NCBI RefSeq assembly: GCF_000621865.1
Contig: NZ_JHXE01000009.1
Span: forward strand, 62,001-126,000
Direction of reading: 5' to 3'
DNA: 64,000 nt
Source: Pseudobutyrivibrio sp. MD2005
GTDB taxonomy: Bacteria > Bacillota > Clostridia > Lachnospirales > Lachnospiraceae
Of this stretch, positions 45,894 to 53,252 are shown in pieces. How positions within the stretch are numbered: the stretch's first letter is position 1; each line of letters starts with the position of its first letter. A model generated the notes under the pieces. It saw only the letters and a list, made by a program, of their open reading frames with translations. It was not told the DNA's origin and did not search any database. The position numbers and the translations under genes were made by a program.

Positions 45894-46349
45894 ATGACAA
45901 ATTTTGAATTAGTAAAAATGGCTCTTGAGGCTCGTGAAATGGCATACACACCATATTCACACCATAAGGTTGGAGCAGCGCTTTTATGTAAAGATGGCAC
46001 TGTTATCAAGGGCTGTAACATAGAAAATGCAGGTTACACTCCTACTAACTGCGCAGAACGTACTGCTGTTTTTAAAGCTGTTAGTGAAGGAATTACAGAT
46101 TTTGAGGCAATAGCAATTGTTGGAGGTATGGATAATCTTAAAGATTTACCACTTTGCGCACCATGTGGTGTATGTAGACAGGTTTTAAATGAATTTTGTG
46201 AACCTGAAACATTCAAGATAATTCTTGCAGATGTGAAGAATGTAGATAATTTATCCAATATTTCAGAAGCAGATGTGCAAATTGTTGAGAGAACTTTAGA
46301 AGAAATCTTACCACTTGGATTTGGACCTAAAAATATGAACATAAAATAG
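45894..46349 (+). CDS. cdd: Cytidine deaminase
   Basis: At 151 residues from ATG 45894, with AGGTG seven bases upstream. Catalytic and zinc motifs are CNIENAGYTPTNCAERTAVF (Glu in NCAERTA) and PCGVCRQVL; the TPYSHHKVGAALL substrate-binding segment is standard. It converts cytidine and deoxycytidine to uridine forms. It directly precedes the BMP nucleoside transporter, a common salvage arrangement. Slightly longer than the 130-residue minimum, with a normal C-terminal extension. Confidence 0.96.
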   Translation: MTNFELVKMALEAREMAYTPYSHHKVGAALLCKDGTVIKGCNIENAGYTPTNCAERTAVFKAVSEGITDFEAIAIVGGMDNLKDLPLCAPCGVCRQVLNEFCEPETFKIILADVKNVDNLSNISEADVQIVERTLEEILPLGFGPKNMNIK

Positions 46350-46370
46350 TCCTAAGAAGTATCATTTTTC

Positions 46371-46398
46371 TTGAAAAAATGATGAAATAAACTATAAT
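46371..46398 (+). promoter_or_regulatory. Promoter of the nucleoside transporter lipoprotein gene
   Basis: TTGAAA at 46371-46376, 16-base spacer, TATAAT at 46393-46398. It lies 57 bp before the BMP lipoprotein gene, with AGGAGG beyond. Confidence 0.75.
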
Positions 46399-46454
46399 TA
46401 AAGTTAGGTGTTTCTATACAATAAGAGAAACGAATTTATAGGAGGATATAAGTA

Positions 46455-47618
46455 ATGAAGAAGAAGTTATTGAGCGTACTTCTTGTAGCTACAATGGTGG
46501 CTACTATGTTCGTTGGATGTGGTTCATCTAATGAAGGTTCAAATGAGTCAGGTTCAACAAATGAGGGTTCTGGTGATGCAGCAGGCGAGTACAAAATCGC
46601 TATGATTACAGACTCTGGTGATATCACAGATATGTCATTCAACCAGACAACTTACGAAGCTTCAAAGGCTTTTGCTGAAGCTAACAATGTTGACTTCCAG
46701 TACTACAAGCCAACAGAGAATTCTGATGAGGCTCGTACAGCATCATTCCAGAATGCAGTTGCAGATGGTTACAATGTAATCGTTGTTCCAGGATACTTAT
46801 TCGCAGGAATGATTGCACAGGTTGCAAATGCTAATCCAGATGTTAAGATTATCGCTCTTGACTGTGGTGAGGGTGATTTTACAGAAGCTGGTATGACAGA
46901 GCTTCCAGAAAATGTTTGCTCATTCACATATCAGGAAGAGTTAGCTGGTTACATGGCAGGTTATGCTGCTGTTAAGGAAGGCTACACAAAGCTTGGTTTC
47001 CTTGGCGGTATGGCTGTTCCAGCTGTTATCCGTTACGGTTACGGTTTCGTTCAGGGATGTAACGATGCAGCAGTAGAGCTTGGAAATGCTTCTGATGTTC
47101 AGGTTAACTACGTATATGGTGGTCAGTTCTACGGTGATGACGCTATCACAGCTCAGATGGATACATGGTATTCAAATGGTACAGAAGTAGTATTCGCTTG
47201 CGGCGGTGGTATCTACACTTCAGCTGGTGAGGCTGCTAAGAAGGTTGACGGTAAGGTTATCGGTGTTGACGTAGATCAGGCAGGTACAATCGATGGTCTT
47301 TACGGCGATGGCGTTTGCGTAACATCTGCTATGAAGGGTCTTTCAGCTACTGTTGATGCAACACTTACAGATTTATTTGCAGGTAATTGGTCAAACTACG
47401 CAGGTAAGATCGAGAACCTTGGTATCGTATCAGGTACAGATCCTGCACTTAACTATGTACAGCTTCCAACAGAAACATGGTCAATGACAAACTTCACAGT
47501 TGATGATTACAACACACTTGTATCTCAGCTTTATGATGGAACAATCACAGTTGATAACTCTATCGACGCAATGCCTAAGACAGAAATTACTGTTAAGGAA
47601 TTTGATAATATCCACTAG
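46455..47618 (+). CDS. BMP-family nucleoside-binding lipoprotein
   Basis: This 387-residue protein has a lipoprotein signal with a lipobox-like FVGCGSS (Cys about residue 22), then a Gly/Ser/Asn/Glu-rich linker. The BMP/Med domain includes KIAMITDSGDITDMSFNQ, GYLFAGM and a GFLGGMAVPAVIRYGYGF segment. It captures nucleosides outside the membrane for the ABC transporter encoded next. It has its own promoter and terminator, which gives more binding protein than transporter. High abundant-codon use suggests strong expression. Confidence 0.93.
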   Translation: MKKKLLSVLLVATMVATMFVGCGSSNEGSNESGSTNEGSGDAAGEYKIAMITDSGDITDMSFNQTTYEASKAFAEANNVDFQYYKPTENSDEARTASFQNAVADGYNVIVVPGYLFAGMIAQVANANPDVKIIALDCGEGDFTEAGMTELPENVCSFTYQEELAGYMAGYAAVKEGYTKLGFLGGMAVPAVIRYGYGFVQGCNDAAVELGNASDVQVNYVYGGQFYGDDAITAQMDTWYSNGTEVVFACGGGIYTSAGEAAKKVDGKVIGVDVDQAGTIDGLYGDGVCVTSAMKGLSATVDATLTDLFAGNWSNYAGKIENLGIVSGTDPALNYVQLPTETWSMTNFTVDDYNTLVSQLYDGTITVDNSIDAMPKTEITVKEFDNIH

Positions 47619-47640
47619 TTTTTAAATTGATTATTCTAAG

Positions 47641-47671
47641 AAAGGGAAGGTTTTATTCCTTCCCTTTTTTT
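47641..47671 (+). terminator. Terminator after BMP lipoprotein gene
   Basis: A perfect 10-bp stem AAAGGGAAGG / CCTTCCCTTT with a seven-base loop and a T tail. Confidence 0.92.
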
Positions 47672-47678
47672 GGAATTA

Positions 47679-47731
47679 AGCAAGATTATAACAATCATAA
47701 TAAGTGTTGTTGTGATTGTTATGATTTTGCT
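47679..47731 (+). other. Second strong hairpin before the ABC transporter genes
   Basis: Arms of 19 bp (47679-47697 with 47713-47731, two mismatches) start AGCAA and end TTGCT around a 15-base loop. There is no T run, so it may protect the downstream ABC mRNA 5' end or act as an operator dyad. It sits seven bases after a true terminator. Confidence 0.65.
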
Positions 47732-47807
47732 GTTCTGAATGGACACAATATCAAAAAAGATAGTCTAGGATTTCACTAAGGCAATCAATTTAGAAAGGGT
47801 TAATGCG

Positions 47808-49343
47808 ATGGAAGATTATGTAATTGAGATGTTGCATATCACAAAGGAGTTTCCAGGTATTATTGCAAATGATGACATTACTTTGCAATTAAAAAGGGGA
47901 GAAATACATGCGCTCCTTGGAGAAAATGGTGCGGGTAAATCCACACTGATGAGTGTATTGTTTGGTCTTTACACTCCTGAGAAGGGAGTTATCAAGAAAG
48001 ATGGTAAAGAAGTAAAGATCAACAACCCAAATGATGCTACAGATTTGGGAATTGGAATGGTTCATCAGCATTTCATGTTAGTTGATATTTTCACCGTTTT
48101 AGATAATATCATTCTTGGTTCTGAGCCAAGTAAGATGGGATTCTTAACAAAGGCAGAAGCTAGAAAAAAGGTTATGGATCTCTCAAACAAATACAATCTT
48201 AAGGTTGATCCAGATGCTCTTATCGAAGATATCACTGTTGGTATGCAGCAGCGTGTAGAGATTCTTAAGATGCTTTACAGAGACAACGATATCCTCATCT
48301 TTGATGAGCCAACTGCGGTACTTACACCTCAGGAAATCGACGAGCTCATGAAAATCATGAAGGATTTAGCTGCTGAAGGCAAATCTATTTTGTTCATCAC
48401 TCATAAGCTCAATGAGATTATGGAAGTTGCAGATAGATGTTCTATCCTTAGAAAAGGAAAGTACATTGGTACTGTTGATGTTGCAAACACCACTAAGGAA
48501 GAGCTTTCTTCAATGATGGTTGGACGTAATGTTAAGTTTGCAGTAGATAAGGATGAAGCTAAGCCTGGTAAAGAAGTACTTAAGGTTGAAAATGTGTCTG
48601 TAAAGAGTAAGATTCATGCTAACGATTCAGTACACAACGTATCATTTAACGTACGCGCTGGCGAAATTGTATGTATCGCTGGTATCGATGGAAATGGTCA
48701 GACAGAATTTGTAGGAGCTCTTACAGGTTTAGATGACATTTCAAGTGGTAAGATTACACTTTGTGGTGAGGATATCACTAAGAAATCTATCCGTTATAAA
48801 AATACACATGGAATGAGCCACATTCCAGAAGATAGACATAAGCATGGTTTGGTTCTCGATTATACAGTTGAAGAAAACATGATTCTTCAAAGATATTTTG
48901 AGCCAGCATTCCAGAGCGGCGGAATAATTAAAAAGAAAGAAATGCGTAAGTATTCTGATCGTCTTACAGAAGCATTCGATGTTCGTTCAGGTCAGGGTGC
49001 TCAGTCAATAGTTCGTTCTATGTCAGGCGGTAACCAGCAAAAAGCAATCGTTGCCAGAGAGATGGATAGAGAGCACGAGTTACTTATCGCAGTTCAGCCT
49101 ACTAGAGGCTTGGATGTAGGTGCTATCGAATACATCCACAAAGAAATTGTTAAAGAGAGAGACAATGGTAAGGCCATCCTCTTAGTTTCACTTGAACTTG
49201 ACGAGGTAATGAATCTTTCCGACAGAATTCTTGTTATGTACGAAGGAGAAATCGTTGGAGAGGTTGATCCAAAGAAGACAACACTTCAGGAATTAGGATT
49301 GTACATGTCAGGTGCAAAACGTGATAATAAGGAGGAAGCATAA
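47808..49343 (+). CDS. Nucleoside ABC transporter ATPase, two nucleotide-binding domains
   Basis: At 511 residues with two ABC domains in tandem. Domain 1 has Walker A GENGAGKST, Q-loop, VGMQQRVEILK and Walker B ILIFDEPTA. Domain 2 has a degenerate Walker A (GIDGNGQTE), SGGNQQKAIVARE and AVQPTRGLDVG. This matches the simple-sugar/nucleoside class (YufO-like) that pairs with BMP lipoproteins. It powers uptake with the two permeases that follow. It begins a three-gene unit; GGAGGAAG leads into the next gene. Confidence 0.94.
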   Translation: MEDYVIEMLHITKEFPGIIANDDITLQLKRGEIHALLGENGAGKSTLMSVLFGLYTPEKGVIKKDGKEVKINNPNDATDLGIGMVHQHFMLVDIFTVLDNIILGSEPSKMGFLTKAEARKKVMDLSNKYNLKVDPDALIEDITVGMQQRVEILKMLYRDNDILIFDEPTAVLTPQEIDELMKIMKDLAAEGKSILFITHKLNEIMEVADRCSILRKGKYIGTVDVANTTKEELSSMMVGRNVKFAVDKDEAKPGKEVLKVENVSVKSKIHANDSVHNVSFNVRAGEIVCIAGIDGNGQTEFVGALTGLDDISSGKITLCGEDITKKSIRYKNTHGMSHIPEDRHKHGLVLDYTVEENMILQRYFEPAFQSGGIIKKKEMRKYSDRLTEAFDVRSGQGAQSIVRSMSGGNQQKAIVAREMDREHELLIAVQPTRGLDVGAIEYIHKEIVKERDNGKAILLVSLELDEVMNLSDRILVMYEGEIVGEVDPKKTTLQELGLYMSGAKRDNKEEA

Positions 49344-49344
49344 G

Positions 49345-50478
49345 ATGATTAAGAAGACTAGCTTTTTCAAAAGACCGGGAGTGCAGACATTGCTTGCATC
49401 AATCCTGTGCGCTATCCTCGGTATTATTTTAGGATACATCATTTTGTTGTTCATGAACTCAGAGCATGCAGCAGAAGGTATGTGGGCTATCCTTAAAAAC
49501 TTCTTTAAGTTTAGCAATAACCCTAACACATTGATGTATTATTTAGGTTCTACCTTAGTAAAGGCTGTTCCTGTTATTCTTTGTGCAGAAGCAATTCTTT
49601 TTGCTTACAAAGCAGGTTTGTTTAATATTGGTGCAGCAGGTCAGTACACAGTTGGTATTATTGCTTGCTTGTACACATCACTTGCACTTGGTTGGAACTG
49701 GTTCCTTTGCCTTCTTGCAGCAATTGTTGCAGGTGCAGTTTGGGGACTTTTAGCAGGATTCTTCAAAGCGTTCTTTAACGTAAATGAAGTTATTGCAGGT
49801 ATCATGCTTAACTGGATTGGCTTATACATTTGTAACATCGTCATCGGTGGCGAAAAATGTATGAATCAGACTAAATCAGAGACATTTGATTTATTCGCAA
49901 CAAATCCATCAGCATTACTTCCTGGATTTATGAAGGAAGTGTTCGGTAACAACCAGTACACAACAATTGCTATTCCAATCACTATTGTTGTAGCAATTAT
50001 CATTCTTGTTGTTTTAAACAAGACCACATTTGGTTATGAGCTTAAGGCTACAGGACATAATAAGGATGCTGCAAAATATGCAGGTATGAATGCAAAGAGA
50101 AATATTATCCTTACACTTGTTATTTCTGGTGCTATTTCAGGTATGGCAGCTGGTTTATACTATCTTACAAGTATTGAGCATTACCAGATTTCATCATCTG
50201 TTCCAGGCATGGGATTCACAGGTATTGCGGTTGCATTCCTTGGTGGTCTTCATCCACTTGGCACAATTTTTGCAGGATTATTTGTTGAGTACATTACACT
50301 TGGTGGTCAGTACCTCAACACAAACTATTACAACCCACAGGTTGCTGATCTTATGATTGCAATTATCATCTACTTATGTGGATTTGTATTATTCTTTAAG
50401 ACATTAATTAACAGACCTGGCAAGGTTAAAGTAAATGCAAATGCTGAGCCAGAGAAAACTGAAAAGAAGGAGGTGTAG
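49345..50478 (+). CDS. Nucleoside ABC transporter permease (YufP-like)
   Basis: At 377 residues from ATG 49345, chosen for GGAGG nine bases upstream. About ten hydrophobic segments and the BPD_transp_2 family pattern: FNIGAAGQYTVG, NEVIAGIMLNWIG, GYELKATGHNKDAAKYAGM and GFTGIAVAFLGGLHP. It makes half of the membrane channel. Start overlaps nothing; the ATPase stop is one base earlier. A charged C-terminal tail (EPEKTEKKEV) is cytoplasmic. Confidence 0.92.
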   Translation: MIKKTSFFKRPGVQTLLASILCAILGIILGYIILLFMNSEHAAEGMWAILKNFFKFSNNPNTLMYYLGSTLVKAVPVILCAEAILFAYKAGLFNIGAAGQYTVGIIACLYTSLALGWNWFLCLLAAIVAGAVWGLLAGFFKAFFNVNEVIAGIMLNWIGLYICNIVIGGEKCMNQTKSETFDLFATNPSALLPGFMKEVFGNNQYTTIAIPITIVVAIIILVVLNKTTFGYELKATGHNKDAAKYAGMNAKRNIILTLVISGAISGMAAGLYYLTSIEHYQISSSVPGMGFTGIAVAFLGGLHPLGTIFAGLFVEYITLGGQYLNTNYYNPQVADLMIAIIIYLCGFVLFFKTLINRPGKVKVNANAEPEKTEKKEV

Positions 50479-50481
50479 CTC

Positions 50482-51435
50482 ATGGCTGGATTGTTACTTC
50501 TTATCCAATATACACTGATTTTTTCAGCTGTGCTCATCTTAGTAGCTTTGGGCGGTATGTTTTCAGAGCGAAGCGGTATTATCAATTTAGGACTTGAAGG
50601 AATAATGGTATTTGGTGCCATGGCTGGTGCGATGGTAATGGTATTGTTGCCAGCAGGTACACCTAAGATTACTATTATTGTTCTTACATTAGTTGCAGCA
50701 GCTATTTCAGGAATGATTTCATCATTGCTTATTGCTGTCGCTTGTATCAATTTCAAGGCAGATCAGACACTTGTTGGTACAGCTGTTAACATGCTTGCTA
50801 CAGCAGCAGCTACAGTTATTGTAAAGGGCTTTAACACAGCTCGTTCAAACGGTTCTGATTTCTCTGCAAAGCTTGATTACATCGCAGGACATGATGCATT
50901 TATGTTCAGCATTGGCGGTCTTCAGCTTAGTTGGTTTATTGTAGTTGCAGTAGTTCTTCTTGTAGCGGCTATAGTATTTTTCTACAAGACAAAGCTTGCA
51001 CTTAGAATCAGAGCTTGCGGTGAGCATCCACAGGCTGCAGATTCAGTTGGTATCAACGTATATGCGATGCGTTATATCGGTGTTTTGATGTCAGGATTCC
51101 TTGGTGGTCTTGGCGGTATCATTTATATCGCTGCAGCAAACTCAACATGGCATTTCGATTATGGTGTTGCAGGTGCAGGTTTCCTTGCTCTTGCAGTTAT
51201 GATTTTTGGTCAGTGGAAGCCAGAAAGAATTGCATGGTCAGCAGTTTTATTTGCATTGTTTAGATCACTTTCAAATGTTTACATGGGAATCGGATTCTTA
51301 CATGCACTTCCTATTTCAGGAACTGTATATAACATGTTCCCATACATCGTTTCACTTATCGTTCTTGCATTTACATCTAAGAACTCAAGAGCACCTAAAG
51401 CAGAAGGTATTCCTTACGATAAGGGCGCTAGATAA
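50482..51435 (+). CDS. Nucleoside ABC transporter permease (YufQ-like)
   Basis: This 317-residue permease has the matching half pattern: ALGGMFSERSGIINLGLEGIMVFGAM, GADQTLVGTAVNM-like segment, LRIRACGEHPQAADSVGINVY and GFLALAVMIFGQWKPE. It pairs with the 377-residue permease to form the heterodimeric channel. It follows that gene by three bases. GGAGG lies inside the previous gene's end. The message is closed by a strong terminator after a possible pseudoknot. Confidence 0.92.
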   Translation: MAGLLLLIQYTLIFSAVLILVALGGMFSERSGIINLGLEGIMVFGAMAGAMVMVLLPAGTPKITIIVLTLVAAAISGMISSLLIAVACINFKADQTLVGTAVNMLATAAATVIVKGFNTARSNGSDFSAKLDYIAGHDAFMFSIGGLQLSWFIVVAVVLLVAAIVFFYKTKLALRIRACGEHPQAADSVGINVYAMRYIGVLMSGFLGGLGGIIYIAAANSTWHFDYGVAGAGFLALAVMIFGQWKPERIAWSAVLFALFRSLSNVYMGIGFLHALPISGTVYNMFPYIVSLIVLAFTSKNSRAPKAEGIPYDKGAR

Positions 51436-51443
51436 AATAATGC

Positions 51444-51500
51444 GCCGCAGGCAAACGAGAAGGCACATATTAAAAGATTGCCTGCGGCAATGGATGTGCC
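51444..51500 (+). other. Interleaved inverted repeats (possible H-type pseudoknot)
   Basis: GCCGCAGGCAA (51444-51454) pairs with TTGCCTGCGGC (51478-51488); GGCACAT (51462-51468) in its loop pairs with ATGTGCC (51494-51500) beyond it. The a-b-a'-b' order is that of a pseudoknot. It is in the 3' untranslated region of the nucleoside transporter message. Confidence 0.6.
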
Positions 51501-51510
51501 GTGGCAAACA

Positions 51511-51544
51511 AAAAGAACTAGCATATTTTGCTAGTTCTTTTTAT
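51511..51544 (+). terminator. Terminator of the nucleoside transporter operon
   Basis: AAAGAACTAGCA / TGCTAGTTCTTT stem with a short TATTT loop and T-rich tail. Confidence 0.9.
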
Positions 51545-51623
51545 TTGCGTATTTCACAAAAAATTAACTATTAATATGTAAAATAAATAGGTAATATTAA
51601 TAGTTTGTAGAGGTTGCTAGACT

Positions 51624-52721
51624 ATGAAACGTATCAAAGTATCGGAAATCAAACCTGGTATGATATTAGCTGAAAAAATAATAAGCCCAAAGGGGCAGAT
51701 ACTTGCTGAGGCAGGGACTGCTGTTAGCGCCCAGCAACTTTTACATTTGAGCTATTATGGTATCAAGGAACTGGCAATTCAAGACGAAGCAGATGCAATT
51801 GAGAGATACCATTTTGATGCGCCTGATGAATTTGTAGGAGAGACTCAATCATGGCGTATTGTTAATAGCCAAGAGTTTAGTGAGTTCAAAAGAGCCTATG
51901 AAAAATGTGCAGATAAGCTAGAAGAGATTGTTAATGATTTTGTTAAGAAGCAGACTCAGTTAGAGGATGAGGAGCTTCTAGAAGATATACATTCAGTATT
52001 TGAAAAGCACTCCACTGGCCTTGGCATAATGGCTATGATGCTTAATATTCAAGAGATTGATACCACAACCTACAAGCATTCTGTAAATGTGGCAATCATC
52101 TCAAGGGTATGTGGCGGTTGGCTTGGAATTAAAGATGAGAAAGAGCTGGATGTGCTTACAATGTGTGGCCTATATCACGATATTGGTAAGTCATTGGTTC
52201 CACAAAGTATTTTGACAAAGCCAGATTCTCTGACTGCTGAAGAATTTGGAAGAATGGCAGAACATCCACTTCTTGGCTACAATCTGCTTAGTGATGCGGC
52301 TCTTGATAGAAGAATTAAGTTGGCTGCGCTGCAACACCATGAGCGAAATGATGGCAGTGGCTATCCTTATGGGTTGACCAAAGATTTTATTAACCAGTAT
52401 TCTAAAATAGTGGCTATAACCGATGTATATGACGCTATGACGGCCGATAGATGTTATCGTGCAGGAATATGCCCATTCGAGGTAATTGCTCAGTTTCAGA
52501 GGGAAGATCGCTCGAAATACGACCAAGGTATTTTGCAGGTATTTCTACAAAATATAGCAGAATCATATATTGGAGCAGGCGTTTTGTTATCAGATAATAG
52601 TCGTGGCACAATTGCTATGATTAATAATAAGGCTCTTTCAAGTCCACTTATTAAGTTGGAAGACGGCACATTTGTTGATTTAAAAGAGCGCACTGAATTA
52701 TATATTAAGGCTTGTATATAA
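51624..52721 (+). CDS. HD-GYP domain cyclic-di-GMP phosphodiesterase
   Basis: This 365-residue cytoplasmic protein has an N-terminal segment of about 60 residues (ISEIKPGMILAEKIISPKGQ-like, typical ahead of HD-GYP domains). The HD-GYP domain follows: HSVNVAIISR, YHDIGKSLVP, HPLLGYNLL and HHERNDGSGYPYGL with the GYP motif intact, then DVYDAMTADRCYR. It should hydrolyse cyclic-di-GMP, opposing the GGDEF protein at 26.5 kb. No sensor or membrane segment is present. Its ribosome site is weak (AGAGGTTG). Confidence 0.92.
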   Translation: MKRIKVSEIKPGMILAEKIISPKGQILAEAGTAVSAQQLLHLSYYGIKELAIQDEADAIERYHFDAPDEFVGETQSWRIVNSQEFSEFKRAYEKCADKLEEIVNDFVKKQTQLEDEELLEDIHSVFEKHSTGLGIMAMMLNIQEIDTTTYKHSVNVAIISRVCGGWLGIKDEKELDVLTMCGLYHDIGKSLVPQSILTKPDSLTAEEFGRMAEHPLLGYNLLSDAALDRRIKLAALQHHERNDGSGYPYGLTKDFINQYSKIVAITDVYDAMTADRCYRAGICPFEVIAQFQREDRSKYDQGILQVFLQNIAESYIGAGVLLSDNSRGTIAMINNKALSSPLIKLEDGTFVDLKERTELYIKACI

Positions 52722-52734
52722 AAAAATCGAACCT

Positions 52735-52763
52735 TTGCATTTTTAGTAAATTAGGAGTAAAGT
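52735..52763 (+). promoter_or_regulatory. Candidate promoter for the PAS-like gene
   Basis: TTGCAT (52735-52740), 17 bases, TAAAGT (52758-52763). Imperfect at -10, but correctly placed 37 bp before the start. Confidence 0.4.
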
Positions 52764-52800
52764 AATCAGTGCACAAAATGTTGTAAGGGGAGATTTCAAG

Positions 52801-53214
52801 ATGGGAGCAAACGAGGAAAAGACTAAAAAAACTATTAGTATCGACACATTATTAACGCAGGCACTTTTTAAACAGTACCCATTAATGATTCTTGGAAATC
52901 TAACTCAAAATACATACAGATTTCTTACATACAAGGATTTTACATCCACAAAGTGTGAATGTGCTGGCACCTTTGATGAATTAATAGAGTGTGGCGCAAG
53001 CACTATGCATGAGATGGACAAAGACTTGTTTAAGAATACCTTTAAAAGAGAGAACCTTTTGAAAGAATATGAAAAAGGCGTAGATAAAGTAGAAATTAGA
53101 GTAATTCAAAAGGGTGATGATGGAGTACTTCGTAGAGTAGAAATAACGGATTATTTCGTTAAAGAAGAAGGCAGCGATGATGTGTTAGTTGTTGGACTTA
53201 ACAGAAATATGTAG
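52801..53214 (+). CDS. Small PAS-like sensor domain protein
   Basis: This 137-residue protein resembles the PAS-like sensor segment that precedes GGDEF or histidine kinase domains in Lachnospiraceae (LMILGNLTQNTYRFLTYKDF, a middle helix, IRVIQKGDDGVLRRVEITDYFV). Here it stands alone with no output domain. It may be a free-standing ligand-binding partner of the HD-GYP protein just upstream or another regulator. Family assignment is by pattern only and may be wrong. AAGGGGAG lies ahead of the ATG. Confidence 0.6.
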   Translation: MGANEEKTKKTISIDTLLTQALFKQYPLMILGNLTQNTYRFLTYKDFTSTKCECAGTFDELIECGASTMHEMDKDLFKNTFKRENLLKEYEKGVDKVEIRVIQKGDDGVLRRVEITDYFVKEEGSDDVLVVGLNRNM

Positions 53215-53215
53215 A

Positions 53216-53252
53216 AAAATAGCTTGTAGGCAATGCCTACAAGCTGTTTTTT
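53216..53252. terminator. Bidirectional terminator overlapping the beta-galactosidase stop
   Basis: A perfect 11-bp stem AGCTTGTAGGC / GCCTACAAGCT with a three-base loop, AAAAA before and TTTTTT after. The beta-galactosidase stop codon (53237-53239) lies inside the hairpin, so one stem arm encodes its last two residues. Confidence 0.92.
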
